A DNA stretch of 64,000 bases, from NCBI GenBank assembly GCA_002189105.1, contig NIOB01000006.1, positions 248,001 to 312,000 of the forward strand. Reading direction: 5' to 3'. The position numbers and the translations under genes are program-made. The notes beneath the pieces are model-generated. The model was not told the DNA's origin, did no database searches, and was given only the letters and a program-made list of their open reading frames with translations. This stretch comes from Saccharibacillus soli. Lineage in GTDB: Bacteria > Bacillota > Bacilli > Paenibacillales > Paenibacillaceae. Below are positions 1-9,471 of this stretch, piece after piece; the stretch's first letter is position 1, and every line of letters begins with the position of its first letter.

Positions 1-1
1 C

Positions 2-3000
2 AACAATGATATTGATTCCGCTTATGTGATCGAATACAGCACAAAAGCGAGCAAGCCGGTTTACACATCGGATACCATCGTGAATACCGTGACGGAAAGC
101 GGCGGGGAATCCGCTAGAGGCGAAGCCCAGACGCAGACTGGACAGGTATTCGGGATCAAGACCTATGTGGATTCCCAAAAAGACTATATCAACAAAGAAG
201 CCGGTTGGCAGATCGTATTGAACCATAACAAGCTGCCCATGAAAGGCGTCACGATTACGGACACTTTCCCGTACAAAGGATTGTCGCTCCTGCCGAATAC
301 CCTCAGCATTACAGGGCCTTCGGGAGAGTTGAAGCTGGGTGAGGATTATACCCTGGCTCCGCTGAGTGCGGATGTGAATGACTACTCCCAAGGGTTCAAG
401 ATCGACTTTGGCGCCGATCGGACATTGATTGGCGAATATAAAGTGACGTATCGAACCCACTTTGATGCCAGCGCTCTGGATACGGGTCGATCGACCTTCC
501 TGAACCGTGCGGTTGTGGCATGGACAGACGAAGAGAATAACTCGCAAAGCGTAACTACCGAAGCCACGTTTAATCCAAACACGGAAACCAAAAACAACGG
601 CTACAAAAATGGGGCTTATAACGCCGTAACCAAAAAGATCACCTGGACGGTTGGCGTGAACTACAATCTGCAAAATCTGGCTTCCGCTGCAATTGTCGAT
701 AAACTGACAGTTGGACAGACGCCGGACATGAGCAGTCTGAAGCTGTACACGATGAACATTGCAAAAAGTGGAGGCATCTCCCGGGGCAATGAAGCTGCCA
801 TCGGATTTACTCCGAGCTATGACGAAGCGACCCGTACGCTGACAGTCAGCTTCAATCAGCCGATCACTGCAGGCTACATCCTGGTGTTTGATACCAGTCT
901 GGACGGCAACCTGATCGAAAGCAACAAGGTTCCCAATACCGCGATGCTGATGAATGGAGCAGGCAAAGTCTCCTCGGATCTGAAGGCTGAAGCCAAGATT
1001 GAAAATGGCGGAGAGTATGTCGAAAAATCCGGTGCGCAAAATGGCGAACTGATGAATTGGACGATCTGGATCAACCGCAGTCAATCTACGGTGAGTGGAG
1101 CCCAATTGACCGACAAGCCAAGTGCGAATCAGGTTCTGCTGCGCGATTCCTTCAATCTGTACAAAACGAATGTAGCCGCAAACGGAACGGTAACCAAAGG
1201 CAGCGAAAAGCTGCAGCAGGGAGTCGACAAGGACTACACGCTGCAATTCACAACCGACGATAAAGGCAAAGAAACGTTCGTTCTGAAGTTCAATAAAGAG
1301 ATTGCCACGTCCTATGTCCTGGAATATCAATCGATGATTGATGCCAAAAATGGCGACACGGTCTCAAACATAGTTGACTTCAACGGCTTTAACCTGAAAC
1401 AGGTGCAGGATTCCGATTCGGAAGATAAAGTGGTTGCGATCTCATCCGGTTCGGGAACAGGCAGCGGGGTTCGCTACCAGCTGACGGTTCATAAAGTGGA
1501 TGCGGATGATAAGAGTCTCTCTCTTCCGGGAGCCGAGTTTACGCTTCAACGTAAGCTGAAAAGCGGCCCGCCGACCGACATCGGGACGGCTGTAACGGAT
1601 GAGAAGGGACAGATCGTATTTACCAAACTGCTCTCGGGTACTTACATCCTGAAAGAGAAAACCGCGCCGGAAGGTTATGAAGTTGATCCAACCGAACGTG
1701 TCGTAGAAATCAAAAGCGCCAATGCGGTGGACTCCAATGTAAATCTGGAAGTGACCAACAAGCGGGCCTATCAGCTGATCGTGCATAAAGTCGATGCCGA
1801 CAATACAGCCCTGTCGCTGGAAGGTGCGGAATTTACACTGGAGCGTAAGCAAAAAGACGGTTCGCGCCTGCTGATTGAGACTGCGAAGACGAATAAGCAA
1901 GGACAGATTACGTTCACGAAGCTGCTGTCCGGGGATTATATCCTGAAGGAAAAGTCGGCTCCTGCGGGATACCAGCTTGACCCCAAGGAATATGAACTGA
2001 CCTTGGACCGCACGCATGCAGGAGATGATCTGATTCTGGAGCAGGAGATCAGCAACGTTAGAACATACGGATTGACCGTTCACAAGGTCGATGCGGATAA
2101 TAACAAGCTTTCCCTGAAGGGCGCTGAATTCACATTGGAGCGCAAGCAAGCCGATGGAAGCCGCCTGATGATCGCAGCGAAGCAGAGCGATGAGCAAGGT
2201 CTGCTCACTTTTGAAGAGCTGGTAGCAGGCGATTATATCCTGACCGAGAAGTCGGCACCAACGGGGTATCAGTTGGACGCCGCAGAGCACGAAGTCAAGA
2301 TTGGCCGTACCGAGGCTGGAGAAGACTTTGTGGTAGACGAAACCGTGACTAACAAGAAGCTGCCATCCGTTCCGGTAGACCCGCAGCCGCCAGTTGATCC
2401 ACAACCTCCGGTGACGCCGCCAGCTCCTCCAGTTACACCAACACCACCAACACCTCCGGTAGAAACACCGGGAGAGTCGCCGCTGTCACCACCAACGCCG
2501 CCGGTAACACCACCGACGACTTCGGTTGACCCGACACCACCGACGACCCCGACACCGGGACTTCAACTTCCGGATACGCCTCTTCCGACGCCGTTGATTG
2601 ACCTGCCGGAAGACGGCTCGCCTTCGGGCAGCCCGGATGTTGAACCAACGCCAACACCATCGGAACCAGCGACGCCGATTAACAACCCGCAGACGCCGGT
2701 TGTACCGACGCCAACACCGACGCCAACGCCGACACCGGACGAAGGCATTGATATTGGTGATGAGACGCCAAGAGGTGGACTGGATATTCCGTCCGATCCT
2801 TCGACGCCTTCTACACCATCGGCGCCGTCGGAACCTTCGATCGATACACCGGATGAGACCGTTCCGCAAGGAACGACGCCACCAGGTACTGCGCTGCTGC
2901 CGCAGACGGGTGAATCCGATTATCTGGCGAACCGCATCGTAGGTTTTGGTCTCCTGTTTATTGGATTGTTCGGCGTTCTGCTTGTCCGCAAGCGGACAGC

Positions 3001-3025
3001 CGATTCAAACAAAACGAAATCCTAA
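2..3025 (+). CDS. LPXTG-anchored adhesin with collagen-binding-like and SpaA/Cna-B repeats (5' end missing)
   Basis: The frame is open to the left window edge, so the true start and signal peptide lie outside; the GTG at 26 is only an internal codon. The visible part is about 1007 residues. The first half carries successive beta-sandwich modules of the collagen-binding/isopeptide adhesin type. Three SpaA/Cna-B-like repeats follow (near 1475-1762, 1768-2060, 2066-2355), each opening with a VHKVDAD motif and containing AEFTL and KSAP/KTAP-GY motifs. A Pro/Thr-rich wall-spanning stretch (about 2365-2890) leads to the sorting signal LPQTGE at 2897, a hydrophobic segment and an RKR tail. It should be covalently linked to peptidoglycan by a sortase and display a ligand-binding stalk; the ligand is not known. 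No sortase gene is in this window. Confidence 0.9.
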   Translation, partial: NNDIDSAYVIEYSTKASKPVYTSDTIVNTVTESGGESARGEAQTQTGQVFGIKTYVDSQKDYINKEAGWQIVLNHNKLPMKGVTITDTFPYKGLSLLPNTLSITGPSGELKLGEDYTLAPLSADVNDYSQGFKIDFGADRTLIGEYKVTYRTHFDASALDTGRSTFLNRAVVAWTDEENNSQSVTTEATFNPNTETKNNGYKNGAYNAVTKKITWTVGVNYNLQNLASAAIVDKLTVGQTPDMSSLKLYTMNIAKSGGISRGNEAAIGFTPSYDEATRTLTVSFNQPITAGYILVFDTSLDGNLIESNKVPNTAMLMNGAGKVSSDLKAEAKIENGGEYVEKSGAQNGELMNWTIWINRSQSTVSGAQLTDKPSANQVLLRDSFNLYKTNVAANGTVTKGSEKLQQGVDKDYTLQFTTDDKGKETFVLKFNKEIATSYVLEYQSMIDAKNGDTVSNIVDFNGFNLKQVQDSDSEDKVVAISSGSGTGSGVRYQLTVHKVDADDKSLSLPGAEFTLQRKLKSGPPTDIGTAVTDEKGQIVFTKLLSGTYILKEKTAPEGYEVDPTERVVEIKSANAVDSNVNLEVTNKRAYQLIVHKVDADNTALSLEGAEFTLERKQKDGSRLLIETAKTNKQGQITFTKLLSGDYILKEKSAPAGYQLDPKEYELTLDRTHAGDDLILEQEISNVRTYGLTVHKVDADNNKLSLKGAEFTLERKQADGSRLMIAAKQSDEQGLLTFEELVAGDYILTEKSAPTGYQLDAAEHEVKIGRTEAGEDFVVDETVTNKKLPSVPVDPQPPVDPQPPVTPPAPPVTPTPPTPPVETPGESPLSPPTPPVTPPTTSVDPTPPTTPTPGLQLPDTPLPTPLIDLPEDGSPSGSPDVEPTPTPSEPATPINNPQTPVVPTPTPTPTPTPDEGIDIGDETPRGGLDIPSDPSTPSTPSAPSEPSIDTPDETVPQGTTPPGTALLPQTGESDYLANRIVGFGLLFIGLFGVLLVRKRTADSNKTKS
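1475..2355 (+). repeat. Three tandem SpaA/Cna-B domain repeats
   Basis: Three consecutive coding repeats with a period of roughly 293 bp inside the adhesin. Each encodes one prealbumin-fold domain beginning with VHKVDAD. They have diverged at the nucleotide level, so this is an old domain duplication and not a recent one. Confidence 0.8.
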
Positions 3026-3082
3026 GTCAACATCCAAGCAGGGAAGGAGCATCCTTTCCTGACTTGGATCAGACACCCAAAT

Positions 3083-3130
3083 AAAATCCGCCTGTGAAGC
3101 CCAAGAAGCTTCACAGGCGGATTTTGGTTT
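3083..3130. terminator. Bidirectional terminator between adhesin and response regulator genes
   Basis: An 18-bp perfect inverted repeat (3083-3100 with 3108-3125) has a 7-nt loop, with A-rich sequence on the left and T-rich sequence on the right. It can end transcription of the plus-strand adhesin and of the minus-strand two-component operon. Confidence 0.9.
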
Positions 3131-3170
3131 TCAGGGCGTGGATGCAGCCCTGCACAGCTGTCTGTCAGTG

Positions 3171-4355
3171 TCAGAAAGCTTCAGGGCGAAGAGACTCACA
3201 GACGGCTGCCAGAGCAGCATCTCCGGCGTTCCATTTGGTATACCAATCCGACAATAACAACGGCAGGTCAACATCCAGTTCCTGTTCAAACAAAGCCTTG
3301 GCCTGAGCATACTGCTCATCGACAGCCAGACGGTCGCCCAGCATGGCGTAGGCCTGAAGCAGACCCAGATGGGTGTGTTCCGAATACGGATGCAGCCGCG
3401 TCAGTTTCTTGTATTCGGCAGTAGCTTCGGCAAGCCGACCCTGTTCCAGTAAAAATAACGCTAGAGCGGAAGCATGGTTCAGTTGGATCGCTCTCAGTCT
3501 CTGACGCTCTCCTTCTGCCCACGCATAATCATAATCCGCCAGATAGTCATCGACGTACAGTGCCGATATTTTCAGATGCTCCATGCAATTATCCAGGGTG
3601 ACCCGTCCCAGCAATCGGATGCCCGTCTCAAAACGTTCGATATCCAGCGGGATTCCGTTCAGACGCAGCGTATAGCCTTCACCGCCGCTGGCATTGACAA
3701 TCTCGGCCTGGATGTTGCTCTGCTTGAGACACTGCCGAATCTGATAGACAGTGGTATACAGATAGGTGGAGGCACGCTTAACCGGAAGATCCGGCCAGAA
3801 TTGGGCGATCAGATTGTCCTTGCTGACAAAGCGTTCACGGTAATGAAGCAGATAGGCAAACATCTCCTGTGCCCGGTTAGTGCGCCAGCGAAAAGAGGCA
3901 TCGGTGGTAGCGCCAGGAGAAGTGCATAAGCGAAGTGTCCCGAAGCATCCGATCATCAGCTCGTCACCTGCTTCTTCCTGCGGGAGAATCTCCTGGCGGC
4001 GTTCGGTCAGGCGGGTAACGGTCTTCGCCAAGCGTGCACGCTGCACCGGCTTGAGCACGTAATCCAGGGCGTTCAGTTCAAAGGCATCGATGGCATATCG
4101 ATCATAACCGGTGATAAATACAATGTCTGAGTCCGGACTGGCCTGCTGAAGCCGCTCGGCTGCCTGCATCCCATTGATCTCGGGCATGACAATATCAAGG
4201 AAGATGACATCGGGGCGGCTGGTGTGAGCAGCTTCGATCGCATCGGCTGGATTGGTGTACGCCTCAATATGTGTAAATTCCGGCATGGCCCGCAGCAGCT
4301 TCTCCATGTACGCCACAGCCAGCTTTTCGTCGTCGATCAACATAGCCTTCATCAT
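3171..4355 (-). CDS. Response regulator with receiver, winged-helix and BTAD domains (SARP-like)
   Basis: This 394-residue protein starts with a receiver domain (acidic pair DDE at 8-10, phosphoacceptor Asp54 in FLDIVMP, conserved Lys102 in LKP). An OmpR/SARP-type winged helix (about 135-235) and a TPR-like bacterial transcriptional activator domain (about 240-385) follow. A good ribosome site (AGGAGG at 4364-4369) lies 8 nt before the ATG at 4355; a second ATG three bases on is possible. It follows the sensor kinase gene by 29 bp, so both should be co-transcribed, and it is the likely cognate regulator. Targets are unknown; the SGNH hydrolase upstream and the adhesin opposite are candidates by proximity only. 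Confidence 0.9.
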   Translation of the reverse strand: MMKAMLIDDEKLAVAYMEKLLRAMPEFTHIEAYTNPADAIEAAHTSRPDVIFLDIVMPEINGMQAAERLQQASPDSDIVFITGYDRYAIDAFELNALDYVLKPVQRARLAKTVTRLTERRQEILPQEEAGDELMIGCFGTLRLCTSPGATTDASFRWRTNRAQEMFAYLLHYRERFVSKDNLIAQFWPDLPVKRASTYLYTTVYQIRQCLKQSNIQAEIVNASGGEGYTLRLNGIPLDIERFETGIRLLGRVTLDNCMEHLKISALYVDDYLADYDYAWAEGERQRLRAIQLNHASALALFLLEQGRLAEATAEYKKLTRLHPYSEHTHLGLLQAYAMLGDRLAVDEQYAQAKALFEQELDVDLPLLLSDWYTKWNAGDAALAAVCESLRPEAF

Positions 4356-4384
4356 GAGTGAGTTCCTCCTTTGCCCGTGTCACG

Positions 4385-7300
4385 TTACAGCGTTGGGGGC
4401 TGGTGTTGGTTGTAGTCGGAAGAGGCTTCTTCGTCTGGAAAATGCTCGGGATGAAGTGGAATCCGGAAAGTCACAGACGTTCCGACGCCCTGACGACTGG
4501 AGATCGACAGGCCGGAACCATATAGCTTCTTGAGCCGTCGATCTGTGTTAATCGTGCCGATTCCCTGCCTAGCGGCTCCATGGGTCGGCTTCAGCAGCCC
4601 ACTCAAGGTTGCTTCGTCCATTCCTACGCCATCATCTTCTACAGTAAAGATGACCTGGTCGCCTTCGCGTACTGCACGCAGTATCACGCGTCCGCCGCTT
4701 GAACGGCTGAGTACCCCGTGCCGAACGGCGTTCTCGACGAGCGGTTGAAGGGAGAGCGGCGGCAGCATCAGTTCCAGGTCAACCTCGTCTGCGATCTGAA
4801 TCTCTGCGTGCAGGCGATCCTCGAAGCGCATCGATTCGATCGCCAGATAAGAGCGCACCAGTTCCAGCTCCCGTTCAAGCGGGACAAGCTGCCTGGTGTT
4901 CCAATAGTCGAAGCTGATCTGGAGGTAAGAGCCGAAGGATTCGATCGTCTCATTCATTCGATCCAGATCAATCACACTTAGCGCCGTAATGGAATTCAGT
5001 GCGTTAAACAGAAAATGCGGCTGGATCTGAGCCTGCAAATAGGCAGCCTCAAGCTTGAGGCGTTCGCCAATGGCCCGCTGCAAATCGGTCAGTGCCTTAA
5101 CCCGGTAGTTCAGCTCCAGCGAGTCAGCCGGTTTGGTCAGGTAATCATTGGCTCCTTCTGCGAAGCCGGCGTATATATCCTCCGGTCGTCCCCGTGCAGT
5201 CAGCAGCAGCACAGGAAGTTCCGCGCGCGAGTACCGCTCACGAATTCTTCGGGTCAGCTCATAACCGGACATGGTGGGCATCATGGCATCCGTAATCACC
5301 AGATCCCATACCTGCTTGTCCAGCAGCTCCAGAGCTTCCGTCCCGCTCAGTACCGAGACGACGAGATAACGTTCCTCAGAAAGCATGCTTCGCAGTACGC
5401 GAAGATTGACAGGGTCATCATCCACCGCCAGAATGCGAGGTCTGACATCATTGCCCGCCTCGGGAAGTGTGTGGATCGTCTCCTCATCCAGAACTTCCGA
5501 TACCGCATCAATCGGAAAGGATTCGACGAGAGTGCGCTGCTGCATGGCTGCCTCTTCAGCGGCCTGCTGGGCCGCCGGATTTGCCAGGGGAAGAGTGAAT
5601 GAGAAGACCGAACCTTCACCTGGTACGGATCTTGCAACAAGCTCACTGCCATGAAGCCCAACCAGATTTTGGCTGATCGCCAGCCCGAGTCCGATGCCCG
5701 AAGCGCTGCGAAGCGCATCAGCCTGTTCATAGGGCGCGAAGATCCGCGCCAGGTGAACTGGAGCAATCCCGATTCCGGTATCGATAATCCGGATTTCGAG
5801 ATGTTCGTCGATGCTTGACGCGGCCACAGTTACCTGGCCTTCCGGAGTGAACTTAATCGCATTATGAACCAGATTAAACAAGATTTGAGTCAGACGCTTC
5901 TCGTCCGCCAGGACAGGCGGCGTATCCTTGGGAATATCCAATATGAGTTCCAACGGCTTGTCTATGGCCATATAACGCAGCATATCCAGCACACCCGCTG
6001 CTACCGATTGCACCGTTACCGGTGTGGGACGAACAGACAATCGGCGTTCACGAATCTGGGAGACGTCAAGAAGATCGCCCAGCAGCAGATTCATGCGTCG
6101 TCCGACCTGACTGAGCAGCTGGAGATCCCGACGTGAGCGTTCGGTCAGTGAGGCAGCCTCAACAGCCAGAACGCTATCCGCGATATTAATCATGCTGTGC
6201 AGCGGTGTTCGCAGCTCATGCGACGTTTGCGCCAGGAATTCATCTTTCGTCTTGTCTGCCTGCTGGAGCCTAGCGGCGAACTCAGCCAAAGCCGCGTTGT
6301 TGCGGAAGTATTTGCCGACGGCAAAAGCGACGGTTCCGAAGAATGCGATAAGAATGTCGAACGGATAGAATCCGGGCGGTGCCCAACCCGCATTTTTCAA
6401 TCCACCCCATACCAGGGTGGAGGCCATTCCTGCGGCGGCAATCAGCAGGAAGATGGCATTGCGTTCTTTTTCCACAATATGATGGATGAGCAGAATCGGC
6501 ACCAGGATGGAAGGCAGCAGCGTGATGATTGTAAATATCCCAATTTTGGAGGAATACAAGACCACATTGATCGGAGCTGCGATGATAAAGGCTCCGTACA
6601 GCGCGGCCAACACGAAATACGGAGAATATTTACGCTGCCGCTTAGGTTCCAGGCAGAACGACACCGCCAACTTGAGCATCAGCGTAGTCATCGCCGTGTA
6701 AGCAAACAGAGCGATCTTTTTGGCAATCTCATAATCAAAGGGCCAGATGGCGAGCAGTACCTTGTCCTCGTCGAGCGAGATGCTGAATACGGCGGCGATC
6801 AATAACAGGGTGAACAGAAGAAATACTTTATCCTTTCGACTGAATAAGTAAATGATGCCGATGTAGGCAGCGTGCATGATCAGAATGGCCAGTGTGATGA
6901 GCTGCATGCCCACATTGTAAGTTCGTTCGGAGTTGATGGCATTGGATGCGCCGAACATAATCGAACGGGCGATGCCGCCTCTTTCCGTATTTTCAAAATT
7001 GGCAGCTTCAATGATGAGATCAATCTCGGAAGCATCGGGCAGCGAGATCAGTTCGGTATTGACCTTGGCTTCATGGGTATTCGCCGATGAGGTGGGAAGT
7101 CCCATCTGGTCTTCCAACTCTCCATTGGCGTACAAACGAAATGAGGTTTGAATATCCTTCACCATTAATTTGTACGACAAGTCCAGATCGGGATTCGTCA
7201 GAATTCGCAGTCGATAGCTCCCGTACCCAATTGGTGAACCCGTGCCCAGCGCCTTCTCCCAATTACCCGGTACTTGAATGGATTGAGGAGAAGAGGTAGC

Positions 7301-7567
7301 GCTTACGGAATCGGATGCGATAAAACGCTGCGGGTAAAACTTCCATTCTCCGTCCAGACGAAGCGTGTGCCAGTTATCGAGCCTGATTCCCCTCAGATCT
7401 AGCACGCCTTGTTCAACACGGGGGCCATTGGATAGGGCATAAGGGTTGGTCAGCAGGATTCGGAGACCGGACAAAGTCATTAACAGCAGAATCAGCAGCA
7501 GAAAAATAGTCGTTTTTGGCGACGACTTGAGCCATTTAGGGAAGGCATAAGATTTAGAATTTCTCAT
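4385..7567 (-). CDS. Hybrid sensor histidine kinase with two kinase modules and an internal receiver
   Basis: A 1060-residue membrane sensor. One N-terminal membrane segment (20-39) precedes an extracytoplasmic, jelly-roll-like sensor region (about 45-215), then a seven-helix membrane domain of the 7TMR-DISM type (about 218-420). The cytoplasmic part has HisKA (His450 in SHELRTP), a first HATPase_c (N-box near 565-577, GIG near 598), a receiver (Asp760 in ITDAMMP, Lys812) and a second, LytS-type kinase (His851 in PHFLFN, N-box ENAVRH at 945-950, DDGVGM). It should autophosphorylate in response to an external signal and pass phosphate to the regulator encoded 29 bp downstream. The double kinase layout is unusual but occurs in Paenibacillus-type hybrid kinases. 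Ligand unknown. Confidence 0.9.
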   Translation of the reverse strand: MRNSKSYAFPKWLKSSPKTTIFLLLILLLMTLSGLRILLTNPYALSNGPRVEQGVLDLRGIRLDNWHTLRLDGEWKFYPQRFIASDSVSATSSPQSIQVPGNWEKALGTGSPIGYGSYRLRILTNPDLDLSYKLMVKDIQTSFRLYANGELEDQMGLPTSSANTHEAKVNTELISLPDASEIDLIIEAANFENTERGGIARSIMFGASNAINSERTYNVGMQLITLAILIMHAAYIGIIYLFSRKDKVFLLFTLLLIAAVFSISLDEDKVLLAIWPFDYEIAKKIALFAYTAMTTLMLKLAVSFCLEPKRQRKYSPYFVLAALYGAFIIAAPINVVLYSSKIGIFTIITLLPSILVPILLIHHIVEKERNAIFLLIAAAGMASTLVWGGLKNAGWAPPGFYPFDILIAFFGTVAFAVGKYFRNNAALAEFAARLQQADKTKDEFLAQTSHELRTPLHSMINIADSVLAVEAASLTERSRRDLQLLSQVGRRMNLLLGDLLDVSQIRERRLSVRPTPVTVQSVAAGVLDMLRYMAIDKPLELILDIPKDTPPVLADEKRLTQILFNLVHNAIKFTPEGQVTVAASSIDEHLEIRIIDTGIGIAPVHLARIFAPYEQADALRSASGIGLGLAISQNLVGLHGSELVARSVPGEGSVFSFTLPLANPAAQQAAEEAAMQQRTLVESFPIDAVSEVLDEETIHTLPEAGNDVRPRILAVDDDPVNLRVLRSMLSEERYLVVSVLSGTEALELLDKQVWDLVITDAMMPTMSGYELTRRIRERYSRAELPVLLLTARGRPEDIYAGFAEGANDYLTKPADSLELNYRVKALTDLQRAIGERLKLEAAYLQAQIQPHFLFNALNSITALSVIDLDRMNETIESFGSYLQISFDYWNTRQLVPLERELELVRSYLAIESMRFEDRLHAEIQIADEVDLELMLPPLSLQPLVENAVRHGVLSRSSGGRVILRAVREGDQVIFTVEDDGVGMDEATLSGLLKPTHGAARQGIGTINTDRRLKKLYGSGLSISSRQGVGTSVTFRIPLHPEHFPDEEASSDYNQHQPPTL

Positions 7568-7648
7568 ATCTTCTACTTTAATTCCGAGCGGCCTGTGAAT
7601 CTACCCTTTATTGAGAAAAGTCGAGGCTGAAGCAGACGCACATTCCGC

Positions 7649-8389
7649 TTAATCTTGATGCAGCAGATGCTGATGATCGGTACGCAGAAACTCCAACACA
7701 CGGTCGCAGATGAGACGATGACCTTCCTTGTTGGGATGAATACCGTCCGAGCAGAGGAAGCGTGTGAAGTCCGGATGTTCCAAAAAAGCGCTGCGTACAT
7801 CGATGACGGGAGTTCTCGTTGCCTGGGATACGCTGAGGATCAGGGAATTGTAACGCTCCTGCCACCAGTAAATTTTCGTTATACTGCCCAGCCACTGAAG
7901 CACCTTTCGCTCCACTTCGGGATCATTCTTGCAGACCCATTTGAAATAATGATCGGCGTTGAGCGGAGGGAGTGTCATGAGAACAGGCGTAATTTGCAGG
8001 TTTTTTAGATAATCAATCGATTCGATCAGCATGGTCTTAAACTCATCGAAGCCCGTCTTGGGTTGGTGTTCGCCCTGTGGATAACGTGCAATCTCTTCCC
8101 AGTCAAAATCACAGTCGTTGCCGCCATATTCGATCAGGACGACATCGGGACGATCAGCCAGCGCATCCTGCTTGAGACGACCTGCGCCCCTGAGCAGCGT
8201 GTTGCCGAAGCGAGCGGTATTGCGTACGGCGCCCTTGAGTCGATCCTGAAGAAGAGACACATAATTTTCTTTGAGAATGACATATTTGCTGCGCATTTCA
8301 TCGTAGACGACGCCCTTGGAGATGGAATCCCCCGATACCAGATAACGGATGTCTTCTGCTTGTTCGGATTGCCTATTTTCCCGGTTCAT
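7649..8389 (-). CDS. SGNH/GDSL-family hydrolase
   Basis: This 246-residue protein carries the SGNH blocks: GDSISKG near residues 19-25 (nucleophile Ser), an N/G block around IEYGGND, and DGIHPN near the C terminus supplying the Asp-His pair. The family comprises esterases, lipases and carbohydrate acetylesterases; the substrate cannot be read from sequence. No signal peptide or membrane helix is visible, so it is probably cytoplasmic. It lies 81 bp upstream of the sensor kinase on the same strand and could be the first gene of that operon. The ribosome site before the ATG at 8389 is weak. Confidence 0.85.
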   Translation of the reverse strand: MNRENRQSEQAEDIRYLVSGDSISKGVVYDEMRSKYVILKENYVSLLQDRLKGAVRNTARFGNTLLRGAGRLKQDALADRPDVVLIEYGGNDCDFDWEEIARYPQGEHQPKTGFDEFKTMLIESIDYLKNLQITPVLMTLPPLNADHYFKWVCKNDPEVERKVLQWLGSITKIYWWQERYNSLILSVSQATRTPVIDVRSAFLEHPDFTRFLCSDGIHPNKEGHRLICDRVLEFLRTDHQHLLHQD

Positions 8390-8687
8390 CTTTTCGCCTG
8401 CTTCCTTTTTGATAGGCTTTATGCCTAGGCCGTTGCTGTCAGTTTACCTCTATCTTCATTGTAGACCTGCCCCAAGTTGATCCGCAAGCTGGAAGTACCT
8501 GTTCGTTTCTACCGGCCCTCTACCAAGAACAAGAGCATTAGGCTATCCTTTTTACATTCTTCATGATTTTGTTATCGCATCTTCTGGCAACTTGCAGTAT
8601 ACTACGTTTGAGTGCTCACTTTCGGCTACAGTCCGGTCGTGGAGCCGGTGTGTCCGAATTCTGGGCATATCTTGAACAGCTGGGCCG
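8390..8687. other. Intergenic region between divergent SGNH hydrolase and MpsC-like genes
   Basis: About 300 bp with no convincing ORF. It should hold the promoters of the two divergent genes. A TATACT hexamer at 8598-8603 could be a -10 element for the plus-strand gene, but no good -35 element was found. Confidence 0.4.
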
Positions 8688-8693
8688 GTGCTT

Positions 8694-9374
8694 ATGAAGA
8701 ATGAGAAAGAAACGATCAGCATGGTGACAAGCTATGTGGCCAAGCTGCTCAGGACCCGTTTCGGCAAGGGACCCGAAGCGGTCAATGTATCGTTAAGCAA
8801 CTGTTGCATCGTATTTCACTTGCGCAACTTCATGGGCCCCGTCGAGCAATTCCTGCTGACGCAGCAGGAAGAGTCCGCTTTTCGTTATACGCGCGAGCTC
8901 TTGATGGAAGCCCTGCTTCCAGAGATCAAGATGTTCTTGCAGGAAAATGCGGGAGTCAAGGTCTCCGAATTTTATTACGACTGGGGAATCCACAATGGAT
9001 CAGGAGCCATCATCGGTCTATTTGATCCGCTGCCAGAGACGCAGCCCGATTACCCGGGAAAACAGGAGCTTCAGAGCCAGATCACCCATGTAACGGCGGA
9101 GATTCAGAAGAAGCCCCGCCATATTGAATCCTGGTGGATTGGCACCCGAATGCTGCTTGTCTTTAGACAGGGTATAACCGTACTGCTGGAAAAAGAAATG
9201 GTAGACCTGGGTTACACGGAAGTGCTAAAAGCAGCCAAACGAAGACTGGAAAAAAGATTGCTGGAAGAAGAAGTCGATACCGCCGCACTGCTGGGCCGGG
9301 AGATCGCGGACCTGTATGCGGATTGGGATTTCGACCGAGATCGCAGTGTCGTCCTTTACATATTTGCGGAATAG
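8694..9374 (+). CDS. DUF2294/MpsC-family protein, tandem two-domain form
   Basis: About 226 residues with the pattern of PF10057 (DUF2294, called MpsC). The family pattern occurs twice: an N-terminal copy ending in a F-YYDW-GA-IGLF block near residues 90-105 and a C-terminal copy ending in LYADWDFDRDRSVVLYIF. No membrane segment or signal peptide is apparent. Staphylococcal MpsC is linked to a cation/bicarbonate-dependent membrane-potential system, but no MpsA or MpsB gene is present here, so the role in this organism is open. The start is ATG at 8694 or GTG at 8688; neither has a strong ribosome site. Confidence 0.75.
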   Translation: MKNEKETISMVTSYVAKLLRTRFGKGPEAVNVSLSNCCIVFHLRNFMGPVEQFLLTQQEESAFRYTRELLMEALLPEIKMFLQENAGVKVSEFYYDWGIHNGSGAIIGLFDPLPETQPDYPGKQELQSQITHVTAEIQKKPRHIESWWIGTRMLLVFRQGITVLLEKEMVDLGYTEVLKAAKRRLEKRLLEEEVDTAALLGREIADLYADWDFDRDRSVVLYIFAE

Positions 9375-9435
9375 TACCTTTTTAACTCTTAATCATAGGT
9401 TTACGTTTCAGGGGAGCGTACGCCTACCTTTAGTG

Positions 9436-9465
9436 TTGACAAGGGAATAGACAATCGGATAGGAT
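9436..9465 (+). promoter_or_regulatory. Sigma-A-type promoter for a short RNA or leader
   Basis: TTGACA at 9436-9441 and TAGGAT at 9460-9465 are separated by 18 bp. The predicted transcription start is near 9472, only about 80 nt before a strong terminator. Confidence 0.6.
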
Positions 9466-9471
9466 TCGGTA

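Noticed and set aside
1442-2404. 320-codon minus-strand ORF inside the adhesin gene
   Set aside because: It mirrors the repeat-coding strand of the adhesin, has no ribosome site and no recognisable domain; a shadow of a real gene.
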